From NCBI GenBank assembly GCA_012960155.1, contig DUBU01000021.1:23519-87518 (forward strand): a stretch of 64,000 bases of DNA, read 5' to 3'. This stretch comes from Micavibrio sp. GTDB lineage: Bacteria > Pseudomonadota > Alphaproteobacteria > Micavibrionales > Micavibrionaceae. The notes beneath the pieces were generated by a model. The model was not told the origin of the DNA and did not search any database. It saw nothing but the letters and a program-made list of their open reading frames with translations. Position 1 is the first letter of the stretch; each line of letters opens with the position of its first letter. Positions 17,732 to 27,865 of this stretch are shown piece after piece. A program made the position numbers and the translations under genes.

Positions 17732-18574
17732 ATGAAAATTTTGGTAATCGACCGCGACTCTCTTTCAACGCAATTGCTCAAGCCACGCCTTGAAGCAAAA
17801 GGCCATGTCATCATTGAAGAGCCCGTAAAGAATAACGCCCTGGCAATGCTGGAAAAAGAAAACTTCGATACTGTTCTGTTCGACCCCGCACCGCTGAATA
17901 ATCCACGCCCGATCGTTCTGGGTATTCGCCGCGCAGTACGCAACTACCCATACGTTGTCATGATGTCGCAAGATATCGACCGCGAGCAGGCCTTAAAATC
18001 TGGCGCGAACGAAGTCATTGCCAAACCTCTGGACGCCAATAAATTCGACCATATCCTAGAAAACGGCAGCCGTATGTTAGACTTGCTCAAGCGCATCGGT
18101 GATGAAAGCGAAGATTTCCCGAGTGCTGGCGGCGTTATTGCCAAATCAGCTTTTAACCAGCTTTTCCTGTCCGCCGTTGACCGCGCTGATCGCTACGGCG
18201 AACGCTCATACCTTGTATTCATTGGCATTAAGAACTTCCAGGAAGTGTATCAAATGGATGGCCCGCAGGCTGCCGGCTACTCTGCTGCGAAACTTTCCCA
18301 GTATCTCGTACGCCTGCGCCGCCAAAGTGACATCATCGCGCAAACCGGTAAGGCTGAATTCTGTTTGATGCTGCAAAGACCCCAATATGAAACAGAACCA
18401 ATGGAAGCCGCCAACCGTTTCGGCGAAGCATTATCACAACTACAAGACATCACAATGGGCGGATCATCCTCTCTGGATGTGTATGTAAAGCTGCTGGACG
18501 TCCCGGTTTGCGAAAAAATGGTCGAGCATATCATTCGTTATGACAGCAATGGCGCCCAGCGCATCACAGCCTAA
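17732..18574 (+). CDS. REC domain fused to a degenerate GGDEF domain with intact I-site
   Basis: A 280-residue protein. Residues 1-115 form a receiver domain: Asp7/Asp9 (ILVIDRD), putative phospho-acceptor Asp51 (TVLFDPAPL), Ser79 and Lys98 (IAKPL). Residues 135-265 align with a diguanylate cyclase domain (VDRADRYGERSYLVFIGIKN), but the catalytic GGDEF is GKAEF (206-210), so synthesis of c-di-GMP is not expected. The RxxD inhibitory-site motif (RQSD, 197-200) is kept exactly five residues upstream. This fits a c-di-GMP receptor of the type seen in Caulobacter PopA, though PopA has two receiver domains. It is monocistronic, with a possible promoter TTGGCA at 17670-17675. Confidence 0.72.
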   Translation: MKILVIDRDSLSTQLLKPRLEAKGHVIIEEPVKNNALAMLEKENFDTVLFDPAPLNNPRPIVLGIRRAVRNYPYVVMMSQDIDREQALKSGANEVIAKPLDANKFDHILENGSRMLDLLKRIGDESEDFPSAGGVIAKSAFNQLFLSAVDRADRYGERSYLVFIGIKNFQEVYQMDGPQAAGYSAAKLSQYLVRLRRQSDIIAQTGKAEFCLMLQRPQYETEPMEAANRFGEALSQLQDITMGGSSSLDVYVKLLDVPVCEKMVEHIIRYDSNGAQRITA

Positions 18575-18728
18575 GACTCACAATCGACTCACGTGGATTC
18601 CAATACAGTCCGTTTTTATCGAAAAACTACTTTCGAATAACTACAGATTGCCTCTGGTAACGATGAATCTTCTCTTATATACTTGAAGCAGTATTTTCAT
18701 CTTTTCCTCAATTCCGGGGTACATATTC

Positions 18729-20117
18729 ATGTTACGTTTATCGACGCTTTTAACGGCAACTGCCGTTTTTGCCTTAGGGTGCACAACATTCAATAACGGG
18801 TCATTTGCGGCAGGCGCCAATAAAACTGATGCCCTCCTACAACAAGCTATTCAGGAAACAGCCATACCCGAGCCCACGCCGGAACCTGTAATGGAGCCGG
18901 AGCCAATGCCCGTCATTGAAGAACCCCTGCCCGTAATCGTTGATAACAACATCGAAACAATCGAACCGCCACCACCATCTGACGAACTTGGTCTGCGTTG
19001 GGGCGGCCTTCTGATCAAGCCGCAATTACTGGCATCTGAAACATATGATGACAACATCTATGCCACAGACATCAATACAGAAAGCGACTTCGTAACTGCC
19101 CTGCGCCCCAGCGTAGAGATCACACTCCCCGACAGCAGACACGAACTAACCATCAAAGGCGACTACGAATTCCGCAAATATCTGGATAACGACAACGAAG
19201 ACCAGCACAATCTGGGCGCCAGCATCGAAGGCTTCTTAAAAGGCGCCGACTGGCTGAAAATTCCGTTTGCCGCCTTCTGGAGAAATAAACACGAAGAACG
19301 TGCTGATGATCTGACCGTCCAGCTCTCTGATGACCCTATCCGCATGGATACGCTGGAGGCACGTACAGGTATTGAAATCAAGCCTGGCCGTCTGGCACTG
19401 GGTATTCTCGGTCACTACGGCAAAGAGCGCTACGAAGACGGCTTTTCAACGGTGAATAACGCGCAAGTCATTCGCCGTGACGGTGATCGCGACTGGATGA
19501 AGGCGGAAGCGTACACAGCCTACGACCTGTCCAATAACCACCGTATTAAACTCTCCGGCACAATCGGTGAACGAAACTACGAAAACCGCAACTTCCAGGG
19601 CGGCGGCTTTAACGGTCCGCTGCGTGACAGCCAGACTTGGGGCGCTACAGCAGGCTGGCACTTTGCTTTTGCTGGCCTTAAAGGCCACCTGACAGGTGGT
19701 ATGGAAGAATACAACTATGACAGCGCTGCCATTAATGACATCAATGAAGTCGTCTTAAGCGGTCTCGTATCTCATGATTTTAATGACAAAACGTCATTTA
19801 ACCTAAGTTTTGGCCGTGATATCTACGAACATCCCGAGATCATAAACCCCGCCATCCGTAATCAGGTCGGTGTATATCTGGATCACAAACTGGGCGAGAG
19901 CTTCCTTGTGGCTGCAGGCGCAGATTACGAATATCTGGAATTTGATAATCTGGCACGTGATGACGAAACATGGAAACTGCGCGCACTGGCTGATTATTTC
20001 CTCACAGACAATTTCGCACTGGGTCTTGAATACATTTACAGCCAGCGCGACAGCTCGGTTCTTGGCGCCGATTATGACCGCAATCAGATCATGCTGAAAG
20101 CACGCGGTCGTATTTAA
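18729..20117 (+). CDS. Outer-membrane beta-barrel protein with Pro/Glu-rich linker
   Basis: A 462-residue exported protein. The N-terminal signal is MLRLSTLLTATAVFALGC; the Cys could be a non-canonical lipidation site, or signal peptidase I may cut near SFAAGA. Residues 46-84 are rich in Pro and Glu (PEPTPEPVMEPEPMP), likely a periplasmic spacer. From about residue 90 onward, alternating amphipathic strands (KPQLLASETYDDNIYAT, HELTIKGDYEFRKYL, FLVAAGADYEYLEFD) resemble the BBP2_2 outer-membrane beta-barrel family. It ends IMLKARGRI. Function is unknown; such barrels often sit near exopolysaccharide genes, but none are seen here. A terminator follows at 20187. Confidence 0.78.
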   Translation: MLRLSTLLTATAVFALGCTTFNNGSFAAGANKTDALLQQAIQETAIPEPTPEPVMEPEPMPVIEEPLPVIVDNNIETIEPPPPSDELGLRWGGLLIKPQLLASETYDDNIYATDINTESDFVTALRPSVEITLPDSRHELTIKGDYEFRKYLDNDNEDQHNLGASIEGFLKGADWLKIPFAAFWRNKHEERADDLTVQLSDDPIRMDTLEARTGIEIKPGRLALGILGHYGKERYEDGFSTVNNAQVIRRDGDRDWMKAEAYTAYDLSNNHRIKLSGTIGERNYENRNFQGGGFNGPLRDSQTWGATAGWHFAFAGLKGHLTGGMEEYNYDSAAINDINEVVLSGLVSHDFNDKTSFNLSFGRDIYEHPEIINPAIRNQVGVYLDHKLGESFLVAAGADYEYLEFDNLARDDETWKLRALADYFLTDNFALGLEYIYSQRDSSVLGADYDRNQIMLKARGRI

Positions 20118-20186
20118 AAACAGGCCCTGTTGACACCAGAACAAAAATAGAACAAACTACTTTATACAAAGAGACGATTTGTATCT

Positions 20187-20216
20187 AAAACCCGCTCCAA
20201 ACAAGAGCGGGTTTTG
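20187..20216 (+). terminator. Rho-independent terminator after the barrel gene
   Basis: AAACCCGCTC and GAGCGGGTTT form a 10-bp stem with a 7-nt loop, followed by T residues. It separates the outer-membrane protein gene from the small gene at 20240. Confidence 0.85.
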
Positions 20217-20239
20217 CTTTATGACCAAAGGAGATTAAT

Positions 20240-20575
20240 ATGGCAACACTGCTTCCCACAGACCTAAACGATAACCCGATCCCTGCAATTCGCCTGAAAT
20301 CAGGCGGTGCACACAGCATCTCATCAGGGGCATCATCGACCCGTAATAGCACCGCATTTGAAACCGACACAAAAGTCATCAGCCTCTACGCCACTGAAGA
20401 TGTATACGTGAAATGTGGCGATTCATCCGTTACGGCAACAGCATCCGATCACTTCTTCCCCAAGGGCGTATACTACGACCTAGCCATCGCAGGCGAAGGT
20501 ACAGCGCAATACACCCACATCGCCGTCCTGCAAGTCAGCACCGCCGGCACCGTCTACATTTCCGAAAAAGAATAG
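20240..20575 (+). CDS. Small beta-rich protein resembling phage virion-associated proteins
   Basis: A 111-residue protein with a good ribosome site (AAAGGAGATTAAT) before the ATG. It has no signal peptide or membrane segment and is rich in Thr, Ser, Ala and Gly. The central run TKVISLYATEDVYVKCG, then TASDHFFPKGV and VLQVSTAGTVYISE, has the pattern of small proteins found among phage structural genes (strand, TEDxYVKxG, DxxFPxG, IxxxGTxxI). This is recall of a pattern, not a database match. No other phage gene is nearby, so it may be a domesticated remnant. Confidence 0.6.
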   Translation: MATLLPTDLNDNPIPAIRLKSGGAHSISSGASSTRNSTAFETDTKVISLYATEDVYVKCGDSSVTATASDHFFPKGVYYDLAIAGEGTAQYTHIAVLQVSTAGTVYISEKE

Positions 20576-20600
20576 AATAAGCCCAAAAAAAGCCGACGAG

Positions 20601-20680
20601 AGTTTGGCCGGAAACACGAATGAAAGGCGCAGCGTATTAACAATACGTAAGCCTTGAAATGACGCAGTTCCGGTTAAACT
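20601..20680. repeat. 80-nt imperfect palindrome with nested hairpins (REP-like element)
   Basis: AGTTTGGCCGGAA (20601-20613) pairs with TTCCGGTTAAACT (20668-20680) at 11 of 13 positions. Inside, AAGGC pairs with GCCTT, and CGTATT/AATACG form a perfect 6-bp stem around a 3-nt loop. It fills the gap between the convergent 20240 gene and recR, ending 2 bp from the recR stop. It may be a REP/MITE-like repeat or a structured RNA. Confidence 0.55.
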
Positions 20681-20682
20681 AT

Positions 20683-21273
20683 CTAGGCGCGGGATTTTAA
20701 TGCGGTGGTGATGGTACCTTCATCCAGATAATCCAGCTCCCCGCCGACAGGTACACCATGCGCCAGACGGGTAATGCGGGCCGTGCTTAAACCATCCAGC
20801 TTATCTGCGATGTAATGGGCGGTGGATTGCCCGTCGACCGTGGCGCTGAGCGCAAGAATAATTTCATCGAACCCACCATCCTTCACACGGGTCAAAAGTT
20901 CCCTGATGCGAAGGTCATCTGGCCCGACTCCGTCCAGCGCGGACAGCACGCCTTCGAGCACATGATACTGCCCTTTGAAGGTACTTGTGCGTTCAATCGC
21001 CCACAAATCGGCAACGCCAGCCACAACACAGATAACATTTTGCTGACGTTGACCGTCTTGGCATAAACGACACGGGTCGTAGGCGTCGAGATTTCCGCAA
21101 GTTTCACATTTTTTTACACTCTCGGCAGTCTGCTCCAATGCCTTGATCAGGGGCATCATTTTGCCTTCTTTATTAGTCAGCAAATGAAGCGCAATGCGTC
21201 GCGCTGACCTCGGCCCCATTCCGGGGAGTCCGGCCAGTGCTTTTATCATACTGTCAAAAGGACCATCTCTCAT
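20683..21273 (-). CDS. recR: Recombination mediator RecR
   Basis: A 196-residue RecR that helps load RecA at gaps together with RecO/RecF. The helix-hairpin-helix region (LAGLPGMGPRSARRIALHLL) comes first, then a C4 zinc finger (CETCGNLDAYDPCRLC), then a Toprim domain (VICVVAGVADLWAIE, LEGVLSALDGVGPDDL). Length is normal. It overlaps the upstream reductase gene by 4 bp (ATGA), so the two are translationally coupled. The usual dnaX-ybaB neighbours are absent here. Confidence 0.95.
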   Translation of the reverse strand: MRDGPFDSMIKALAGLPGMGPRSARRIALHLLTNKEGKMMPLIKALEQTAESVKKCETCGNLDAYDPCRLCQDGQRQQNVICVVAGVADLWAIERTSTFKGQYHVLEGVLSALDGVGPDDLRIRELLTRVKDGGFDEIILALSATVDGQSTAHYIADKLDGLSTARITRLAHGVPVGGELDYLDEGTITTALKSRA

Positions 21274-21983
21274 GCTTTCAGGTTACCAGCTTCAGGATGC
21301 TTGTCGTAAGAGATTTTTGAACGATCCGCTTTTTTATCCAGCAAAAGCGGGATGGCGTGACTGATCATTGCCGGCGACCCTGATAAAAAGACGTGATGCA
21401 ATGATAAATCATCAAAAGCCTGTAGCGCGGCTTCCGTCACAGACCCGCCCGTAACTACATGAAAATCAAAACCCTCATGTGTACGTGCCAAATCTTCAAA
21501 GTAATCACGCAAATACTGCTCGCCTTCATCAGCCGTGCCCCAATACAAGTGGATCGGCGCGACGTACGCATCATAAAGCGCTTGCTCTATAATAGATTTA
21601 AGCGGCGCAATACCCAGCCCGCCGGCAATAGCAATGACTGGGTCGCCTTTGGCAGTGTTATATGTACTGTACCCTTGCGGCTCAGACAGCATAGCTGTAT
21701 CACCGACCTTCACATCATCCATAATATGCGCACTCGCTTCACTCACACCGCGCTTGATATGAACTTCCAGCTCATCCGGCCCGGGGCGCGACGCAATTGA
21801 ATAAGGACGCGGCGGCAAGTCATTGAAGGCAATATAAGCATATTGCCCCGCGTCAAACGCATAAGACTGCACAGGCTTCAGACGAAATACACGGATATCA
21901 CCATGCACTTTGTCTATAGATTCAATAATAGCCTTAAAGGATTTCATATCGTTCTGATGTGTAAAAGAGGCTTCGGAACCCAT
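21270..21983 (-). CDS. FAD-dependent ferredoxin/flavin reductase-like oxidoreductase
   Basis: A protein of 237 residues of the ferredoxin-NADP reductase superfamily. The FAD-binding barrel has RPYSIASRPGPDELEVHIK; the nucleotide-binding half has VIAIAGGLGIAPLKSI and ends with VFLSGSPAMISHAIPLL. It transfers electrons from NAD(P)H to a flavin or iron-sulfur partner that cannot be identified here. No 2Fe-2S motif is present. An internal ATG at 21947 (MKSFKAI) is an equally possible start. It is upstream of and coupled to recR. Confidence 0.83.
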   Translation of the reverse strand: MGSEASFTHQNDMKSFKAIIESIDKVHGDIRVFRLKPVQSYAFDAGQYAYIAFNDLPPRPYSIASRPGPDELEVHIKRGVSEASAHIMDDVKVGDTAMLSEPQGYSTYNTAKGDPVIAIAGGLGIAPLKSIIEQALYDAYVAPIHLYWGTADEGEQYLRDYFEDLARTHEGFDFHVVTGGSVTEAALQAFDDLSLHHVFLSGSPAMISHAIPLLLDKKADRSKISYDKHPEAGNLKA

Positions 21984-22107
21984 GACGTCATATTACTCTA
22001 TGTATTCAAAACACGGTTACCTATTAACGATATAAGTCGGCAAGTGCAAGTTTTCCATTCATTTTAAACCTTCGCGGCCCTGCGCCGTAAAACGGCCTTG
22101 CATGCAC

Positions 22108-22113
22108 TATAAT
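22108..22113 (+). promoter_or_regulatory. Candidate -10 box for coxB
   Basis: A perfect TATAAT lies 40 bp before the coxB start in the divergent gap. No clear -35 element is found at 16-18 bp, so it may need an activator. Confidence 0.35.
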
Positions 22114-22152
22114 TTTGGGTGTATCTAAAACACTTAATAAGGCATATTAGAT

Positions 22153-23049
22153 ATGCTCTACAAACCAGTAACAAGTGCGACTATCAAGATGAACAGATTA
22201 TTTAACTTAGTTTTCGGTGCAATCCTTGTGGCAGGTCTCGTTCTGATCTCCCAACACAGTTTTGCGAATATGGGCATGGAACCATGGGGTATCGACCTGC
22301 AGCATTCTGCAAGCCCGATCAAAGACCGCATCCACGACTTCCACACGCTCCTACTCTGGGTTATCTCAGCGATTGTAGTACTGGTTATGGTCTTGATGCT
22401 GGTTATCATGGTACGCTTTAACGCAAAAGCCAACCCAACACCATCGAAGACAACACATAACTTCCTGTTGGAAGTCATCTGGACAGCACTGCCTGTTGTC
22501 ATCCTGATCGCAATCGCTATTCCATCCATTCAGCTGCTGTACTACGAAGACCGCACAATTGATGCCGACATGACAATCAAAGTTGAAGGCCGTCAGTGGT
22601 ATTGGAATTACACATATTTGTCAGATGAAGAAGGCGAAGATCTGCAATTTGATGCTTACCTTATTCCTGAAAAAGATATTGATACCTCAAAAGGCCAGAT
22701 GCGCTTGCTGTCTACAGACAATCAATTGGTTCTACCAATCGACACAGATATCGAAATTCTGGTAACGGCCGGTGCTGAAGACGTATTGCACTCATATGCG
22801 ATGCCTGCTTTCGGCATTAAAATGGACGCCGTACCGGGCCGCATGAACCATACATGGGTGCGCATTTCTAAAGAAGGCCGTTACTACGGCCAGTGTTCCG
22901 AACTTTGCGGACAAGGCCACGCCTATATGCCATCCGAAGTCGTTGCTGTTTCTAAAGAAGAATACGCAGCATGGCTGGACGCTGCCAAAAACGGCACAGT
23001 GGCTTATGACGAATTCAAAGCAGGCTATGACCTGGCAAACGCACAATAA
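22153..23049 (+). CDS. coxB: Cytochrome c oxidase subunit II
   Basis: A 298-residue subunit II of the aa3 oxidase. A signal sequence (about 13-38) and two membrane helices (about 60-82 and 100-123) precede the periplasmic cupredoxin domain. The CuA site is complete: the first His in VLHSYAMPAFGIKMD and GQCSELCGQGHAYMP with both Cys, the second His and Met. Aromatic VEGRQWYWNYTY marks the cytochrome c docking path. It receives electrons from cytochrome c and passes them to subunit I. First gene of the oxidase cluster. Confidence 0.96.
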   Translation: MLYKPVTSATIKMNRLFNLVFGAILVAGLVLISQHSFANMGMEPWGIDLQHSASPIKDRIHDFHTLLLWVISAIVVLVMVLMLVIMVRFNAKANPTPSKTTHNFLLEVIWTALPVVILIAIAIPSIQLLYYEDRTIDADMTIKVEGRQWYWNYTYLSDEEGEDLQFDAYLIPEKDIDTSKGQMRLLSTDNQLVLPIDTDIEILVTAGAEDVLHSYAMPAFGIKMDAVPGRMNHTWVRISKEGRYYGQCSELCGQGHAYMPSEVVAVSKEEYAAWLDAAKNGTVAYDEFKAGYDLANAQ

Positions 23050-23076
23050 GTGCTGAATACTAACCAAATCGAGTAG

Positions 23077-24726
<1,650 letters not shown>

Positions 24727-24745
24727 GCTGAACAAAAGAACACCA

Positions 24746-24775
24746 AGAAGGCCGCTGATTTCAGCGGCCTTTTTT
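24746..24775 (+). terminator. Rho-independent terminator after coxA
   Basis: GGCCGCTGA and TCAGCGGCC (24750-24769) form a perfect stem with a minimal loop, followed by six T. It uncouples coxBA from the later assembly genes. Confidence 0.92.
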
Positions 24776-24892
24776 AATGCGCGCCACGGGTTCGGTTATT
24801 TGCATATTATTTTTGACAGCCCTTAACCTGCATGCTAGTCATATTCATCAAAATAATTATGAACAATAAATAGAAAGACACAGGGGTTAAAT

Positions 24893-26206
24893 ATGTCCGA
24901 CACATCGCGCATCTATACTCAGCTCGAAGATATTGCAAAAGAAGCAAAGCGCAAAGGCGCTACTGATACACGCGTTATTCTCAAACAAGCCGACAGCGTC
25001 AGCGCCGAAATTCTGAACGGCCGCCCTGTAGAGCTTGATAAAACAGAAAACGCAGCCATTCAGCTGGATGTATTCCTGGGCAAAAAACAAGCAACGACAA
25101 TCATCCAATCCATGCGTGCCGAGAACATCTCAGCCGCCATCGACAGCGCCATTGCATCAGCCAAGCTATCCAGTGAAAACCCATTCGCAGGTCTGGCAGA
25201 AAAATCACTGCTGACAACAACATGGTCAGATCCTGATATTTACGATGCGTCTGTACCAACGGTTGAAGAACTATTTGAAATGGCCAAGGAAACAGAAGCA
25301 GCAGGTATGCAGGAAAAGCGCGTTAAACAAAGCGACGGTGCCTCCGCAGGTCGTCAAAAATCACACCTGTTCCTGCTGCAATCCAACGGTTTCCACGGTG
25401 ATTACGAACGATCAAGCAGCTATATCTCTTCTGTTGTCATTGCAGAGAGCAACGGCCGTATGGAGCGCGCAGGTAATTCCGATGCCGCGATCTACACAGC
25501 CGACCTGCAAGACACAAGCGAGATTGGCATGGAGGCTGCAAAGCGCGCATTGCAAAAATTAGACGCCCGTAAGGTAAAATCAGGCCAGTACCCTGTCGTA
25601 TTCGACAAGCGCATTGCCAGCCGTCTAGTGGCTGAATTCGCCCAAGCGGTAAGTGGTAACGCTGTGGCCAAAGGCATGACATTTCTTAAAGACGCCTTCG
25701 GTAAACAGGTTCTACCCAAAGGCATGAACATTGTTGATGATCCGACGATCAAACGCGGTCTGGGCTCACGCCCATTCAACACAGAAGGCCTGACATCAAC
25801 ACGCAAGTTTCTGGTTGAAGACGGTAAGCTAGTCCGCTGGCTGGTGGATCTGAAATCAGCACGTCAGCTGGGCTTGGATATTCGCGATCATATCGCTGGA
25901 ACAAGCAACCTGTTCATCGAAAATGGCGCTGACACGCCCGAAGATCTAATGTCAGACATCAAAGAAGGATTCCTTGTCACAGGCCTGATGGGCCATGGCG
26001 GCGATACTCTGACAGGCAATTTCAGCTTTGGCGCGAGCGGTCTTTGGATCCAGAACGGTAAACCGACATTTGCCGTCAGCGAAGTCACAATCTCTGGCGA
26101 TATGAAAGACATGTTCGTTAACATGACAGCTGCGAACGACATGGACATGAAAAAACCATCTGCGCCCACCATGCGCATCGAAGGCATGACCATCGGCGGC
26201 AACTAA
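24893..26206 (+). CDS. pmbA: Metalloprotease PmbA/TldE
   Basis: A 437-residue PmbA (TldE), the subunit that pairs with TldD in a periplasm-independent, cytoplasmic protease acting on unfolded or modified peptides. It lacks the HExxxH motif, as expected for TldE. Recognisable stretches are NSDAAIYTADLQDTSEIG, YPVVFDKRIASRLV, NIVDDPTIKRGLGSRPFNTE and LVTGLMGHGGDTLTGNFSFG. It is convergent with tldD. An exact TTGACA lies at 24813 upstream, without a good -10 partner. Confidence 0.92.
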   Translation: MSDTSRIYTQLEDIAKEAKRKGATDTRVILKQADSVSAEILNGRPVELDKTENAAIQLDVFLGKKQATTIIQSMRAENISAAIDSAIASAKLSSENPFAGLAEKSLLTTTWSDPDIYDASVPTVEELFEMAKETEAAGMQEKRVKQSDGASAGRQKSHLFLLQSNGFHGDYERSSSYISSVVIAESNGRMERAGNSDAAIYTADLQDTSEIGMEAAKRALQKLDARKVKSGQYPVVFDKRIASRLVAEFAQAVSGNAVAKGMTFLKDAFGKQVLPKGMNIVDDPTIKRGLGSRPFNTEGLTSTRKFLVEDGKLVRWLVDLKSARQLGLDIRDHIAGTSNLFIENGADTPEDLMSDIKEGFLVTGLMGHGGDTLTGNFSFGASGLWIQNGKPTFAVSEVTISGDMKDMFVNMTAANDMDMKKPSAPTMRIEGMTIGGN

Positions 26207-26232
26207 CCCAATCGCAACCATTACGAATAAAC

Positions 26233-26264
26233 AAAAGGCGCTTGAAACCAAGCGCCTTTTTCTT
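26233..26264. terminator. Bidirectional terminator between pmbA and tldD
   Basis: AAGGCGCTTG and CAAGCGCCTT form a stem flanked by an A run and a T run. It lies between two convergent stop codons and can act on both strands. Confidence 0.85.
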
Positions 26265-26282
26265 ACCCCAGCAAAGTCTGTT

Positions 26283-27740
26283 TTATGGTTTTGGCTTAGA
26301 TGGTCCTCTACCGCCTACGGTGATCCCGTCCATTCTTACAGTCGGCTGACCGATACCAACAGGAACGCCTTGTCCTGATTTACCGCATACACCAACACCC
26401 GGATCAAGCTCTAGATCATCACCCAGCATTTTAATCTGCTTCATGGATTCTGGTCCGTTGCCGATCATTGTGGCGCCCTTAATCGGCTCACAAATCTTAC
26501 CGTTACGAATGCGGTAGGCTTCTGTCATTTCGAACACATACTCACCGCTCACGATATCAACGGAGCCGCCGCCGAAATTCGCGGCAAACACACCGTCCTT
26601 CACAGACGCGATAATCTCTTCATGATCATACGTGCTGCCAGCGGCCTTCATGAAGGTTGTCGTCATGCGCGGCATAGGCGCGTATTCGTAACCCTGACGA
26701 CGTCCGTTACCTGTTGGGGCTACGCCCATCAAACGCGCATTCATGCGGTCTTGCATATACCCTTTCAAAACACCGTCTTCAATCAAGACGTTCTCTTGTG
26801 TCGGTACGCCTTCATCATCAAAATTCAATGAACCGCGACGATCGGCAATATCACCCTGATCAATCACTGTCACGCCTTTAGATGCCACTTGCTGACCAAC
26901 CTTGCCTGAAAACGCAGACGACCCTTTGCGGTTAAAATCGCCTTCCAGACCATGGCCAACAGCTTCGTGCAGCATCACACCAGGCCAGCCCGGATTAAGA
27001 ACCACTGACATCTCGCCTGCTGGCGCATCAACAGATTCCAGATTAACTTCCGCTTGTCTGATGGCATCATCCGCCAGAGCCTTCCAGACCTTCTCATCAA
27101 ACAAATCTTCTAGGGCATAACGGCCACCGGTTGCAGTCGAACCTTTTTCACTACGTCCGTTCTTCTCCAGAACCGCCGCTACACGCAGCTGAACAAGCGG
27201 ACGGATATCTGCCATGCGCTCACCGTCTTCACGGATAATTTGCACAGCTTGTGTTTCAGATGAAATCGCTACAGTAGCCTGCTTAACTTTAGGATCTTTG
27301 CTACGAACATAAGCATCAATTTTTTGCAAAAGCTCAATCTTGCGCTTTTTCTCGATCGCGGCAATCGGATCTTCTTCGGTAAATAACAAAGAACGGCTCG
27401 GCGCTGTTGCCAAAGACGTTGTGCCACCTTTGGCAAAAGTGCTCATTTGTCCAACTGTATCAGCCGCATCCAGTATAGCTTTTTCAGAAAATTCATTGCT
27501 TGTCGCATAGGCAAACGCATCATTGGCAATAAAGCGCAAACCAAAACCTTCGCTTAGGCTGCTGCTATTTGTGCTCAGGCGCCCTTCATCCCAGACCAGA
27601 GTCTCTGCTTTACGCTGTTCCATAAACAGCTCACCGCCATCAGAACCTTGCAAACCGTCCATGACAATACGGCGTACGCGTGCCGGATCCATATTGGTGT
27701 CGGCATAAAAAAGTTTGTCGGTCTTTTTAAGAGCGCTCAT
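26283..27740 (-). CDS. tldD: Metalloprotease TldD
   Basis: A 485-residue TldD, the catalytic partner of PmbA. The zinc motif HEAVGHGLEG (HExxxH) lies near residue 259, and the third zinc ligand region is near GVCGKSGQGVPVG at the C-terminus. GYEYAPMPRMTTTFM and NFGGGSVDIVSGEYVFEMTE are family stretches. It faces pmbA tail to tail, which is uncommon for partners that are often unlinked. In other alphaproteobacteria tldD is often near coxB, so its place here is not random. Confidence 0.95.
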   Translation of the reverse strand: MSALKKTDKLFYADTNMDPARVRRIVMDGLQGSDGGELFMEQRKAETLVWDEGRLSTNSSSLSEGFGLRFIANDAFAYATSNEFSEKAILDAADTVGQMSTFAKGGTTSLATAPSRSLLFTEEDPIAAIEKKRKIELLQKIDAYVRSKDPKVKQATVAISSETQAVQIIREDGERMADIRPLVQLRVAAVLEKNGRSEKGSTATGGRYALEDLFDEKVWKALADDAIRQAEVNLESVDAPAGEMSVVLNPGWPGVMLHEAVGHGLEGDFNRKGSSAFSGKVGQQVASKGVTVIDQGDIADRRGSLNFDDEGVPTQENVLIEDGVLKGYMQDRMNARLMGVAPTGNGRRQGYEYAPMPRMTTTFMKAAGSTYDHEEIIASVKDGVFAANFGGGSVDIVSGEYVFEMTEAYRIRNGKICEPIKGATMIGNGPESMKQIKMLGDDLELDPGVGVCGKSGQGVPVGIGQPTVRMDGITVGGRGPSKPKP

Positions 27741-27865
27741 GATATCTCCCTATATATTTATGTCTTATGGCTATTAATTTGCTTTCTAGCACCCGATATG
27801 AAAAAAAGCAAAAGTTTATTTGCCTGCGCGGCCAACCATGCTAATAGAAGGCATACGAGGAAATT

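Noticed and set aside
18648..18680. TTGCCT ... TTATAT as a promoter for the outer-membrane barrel gene
   Set aside because: The spacer is 21 bp, too long for a normal sigma-70 promoter.
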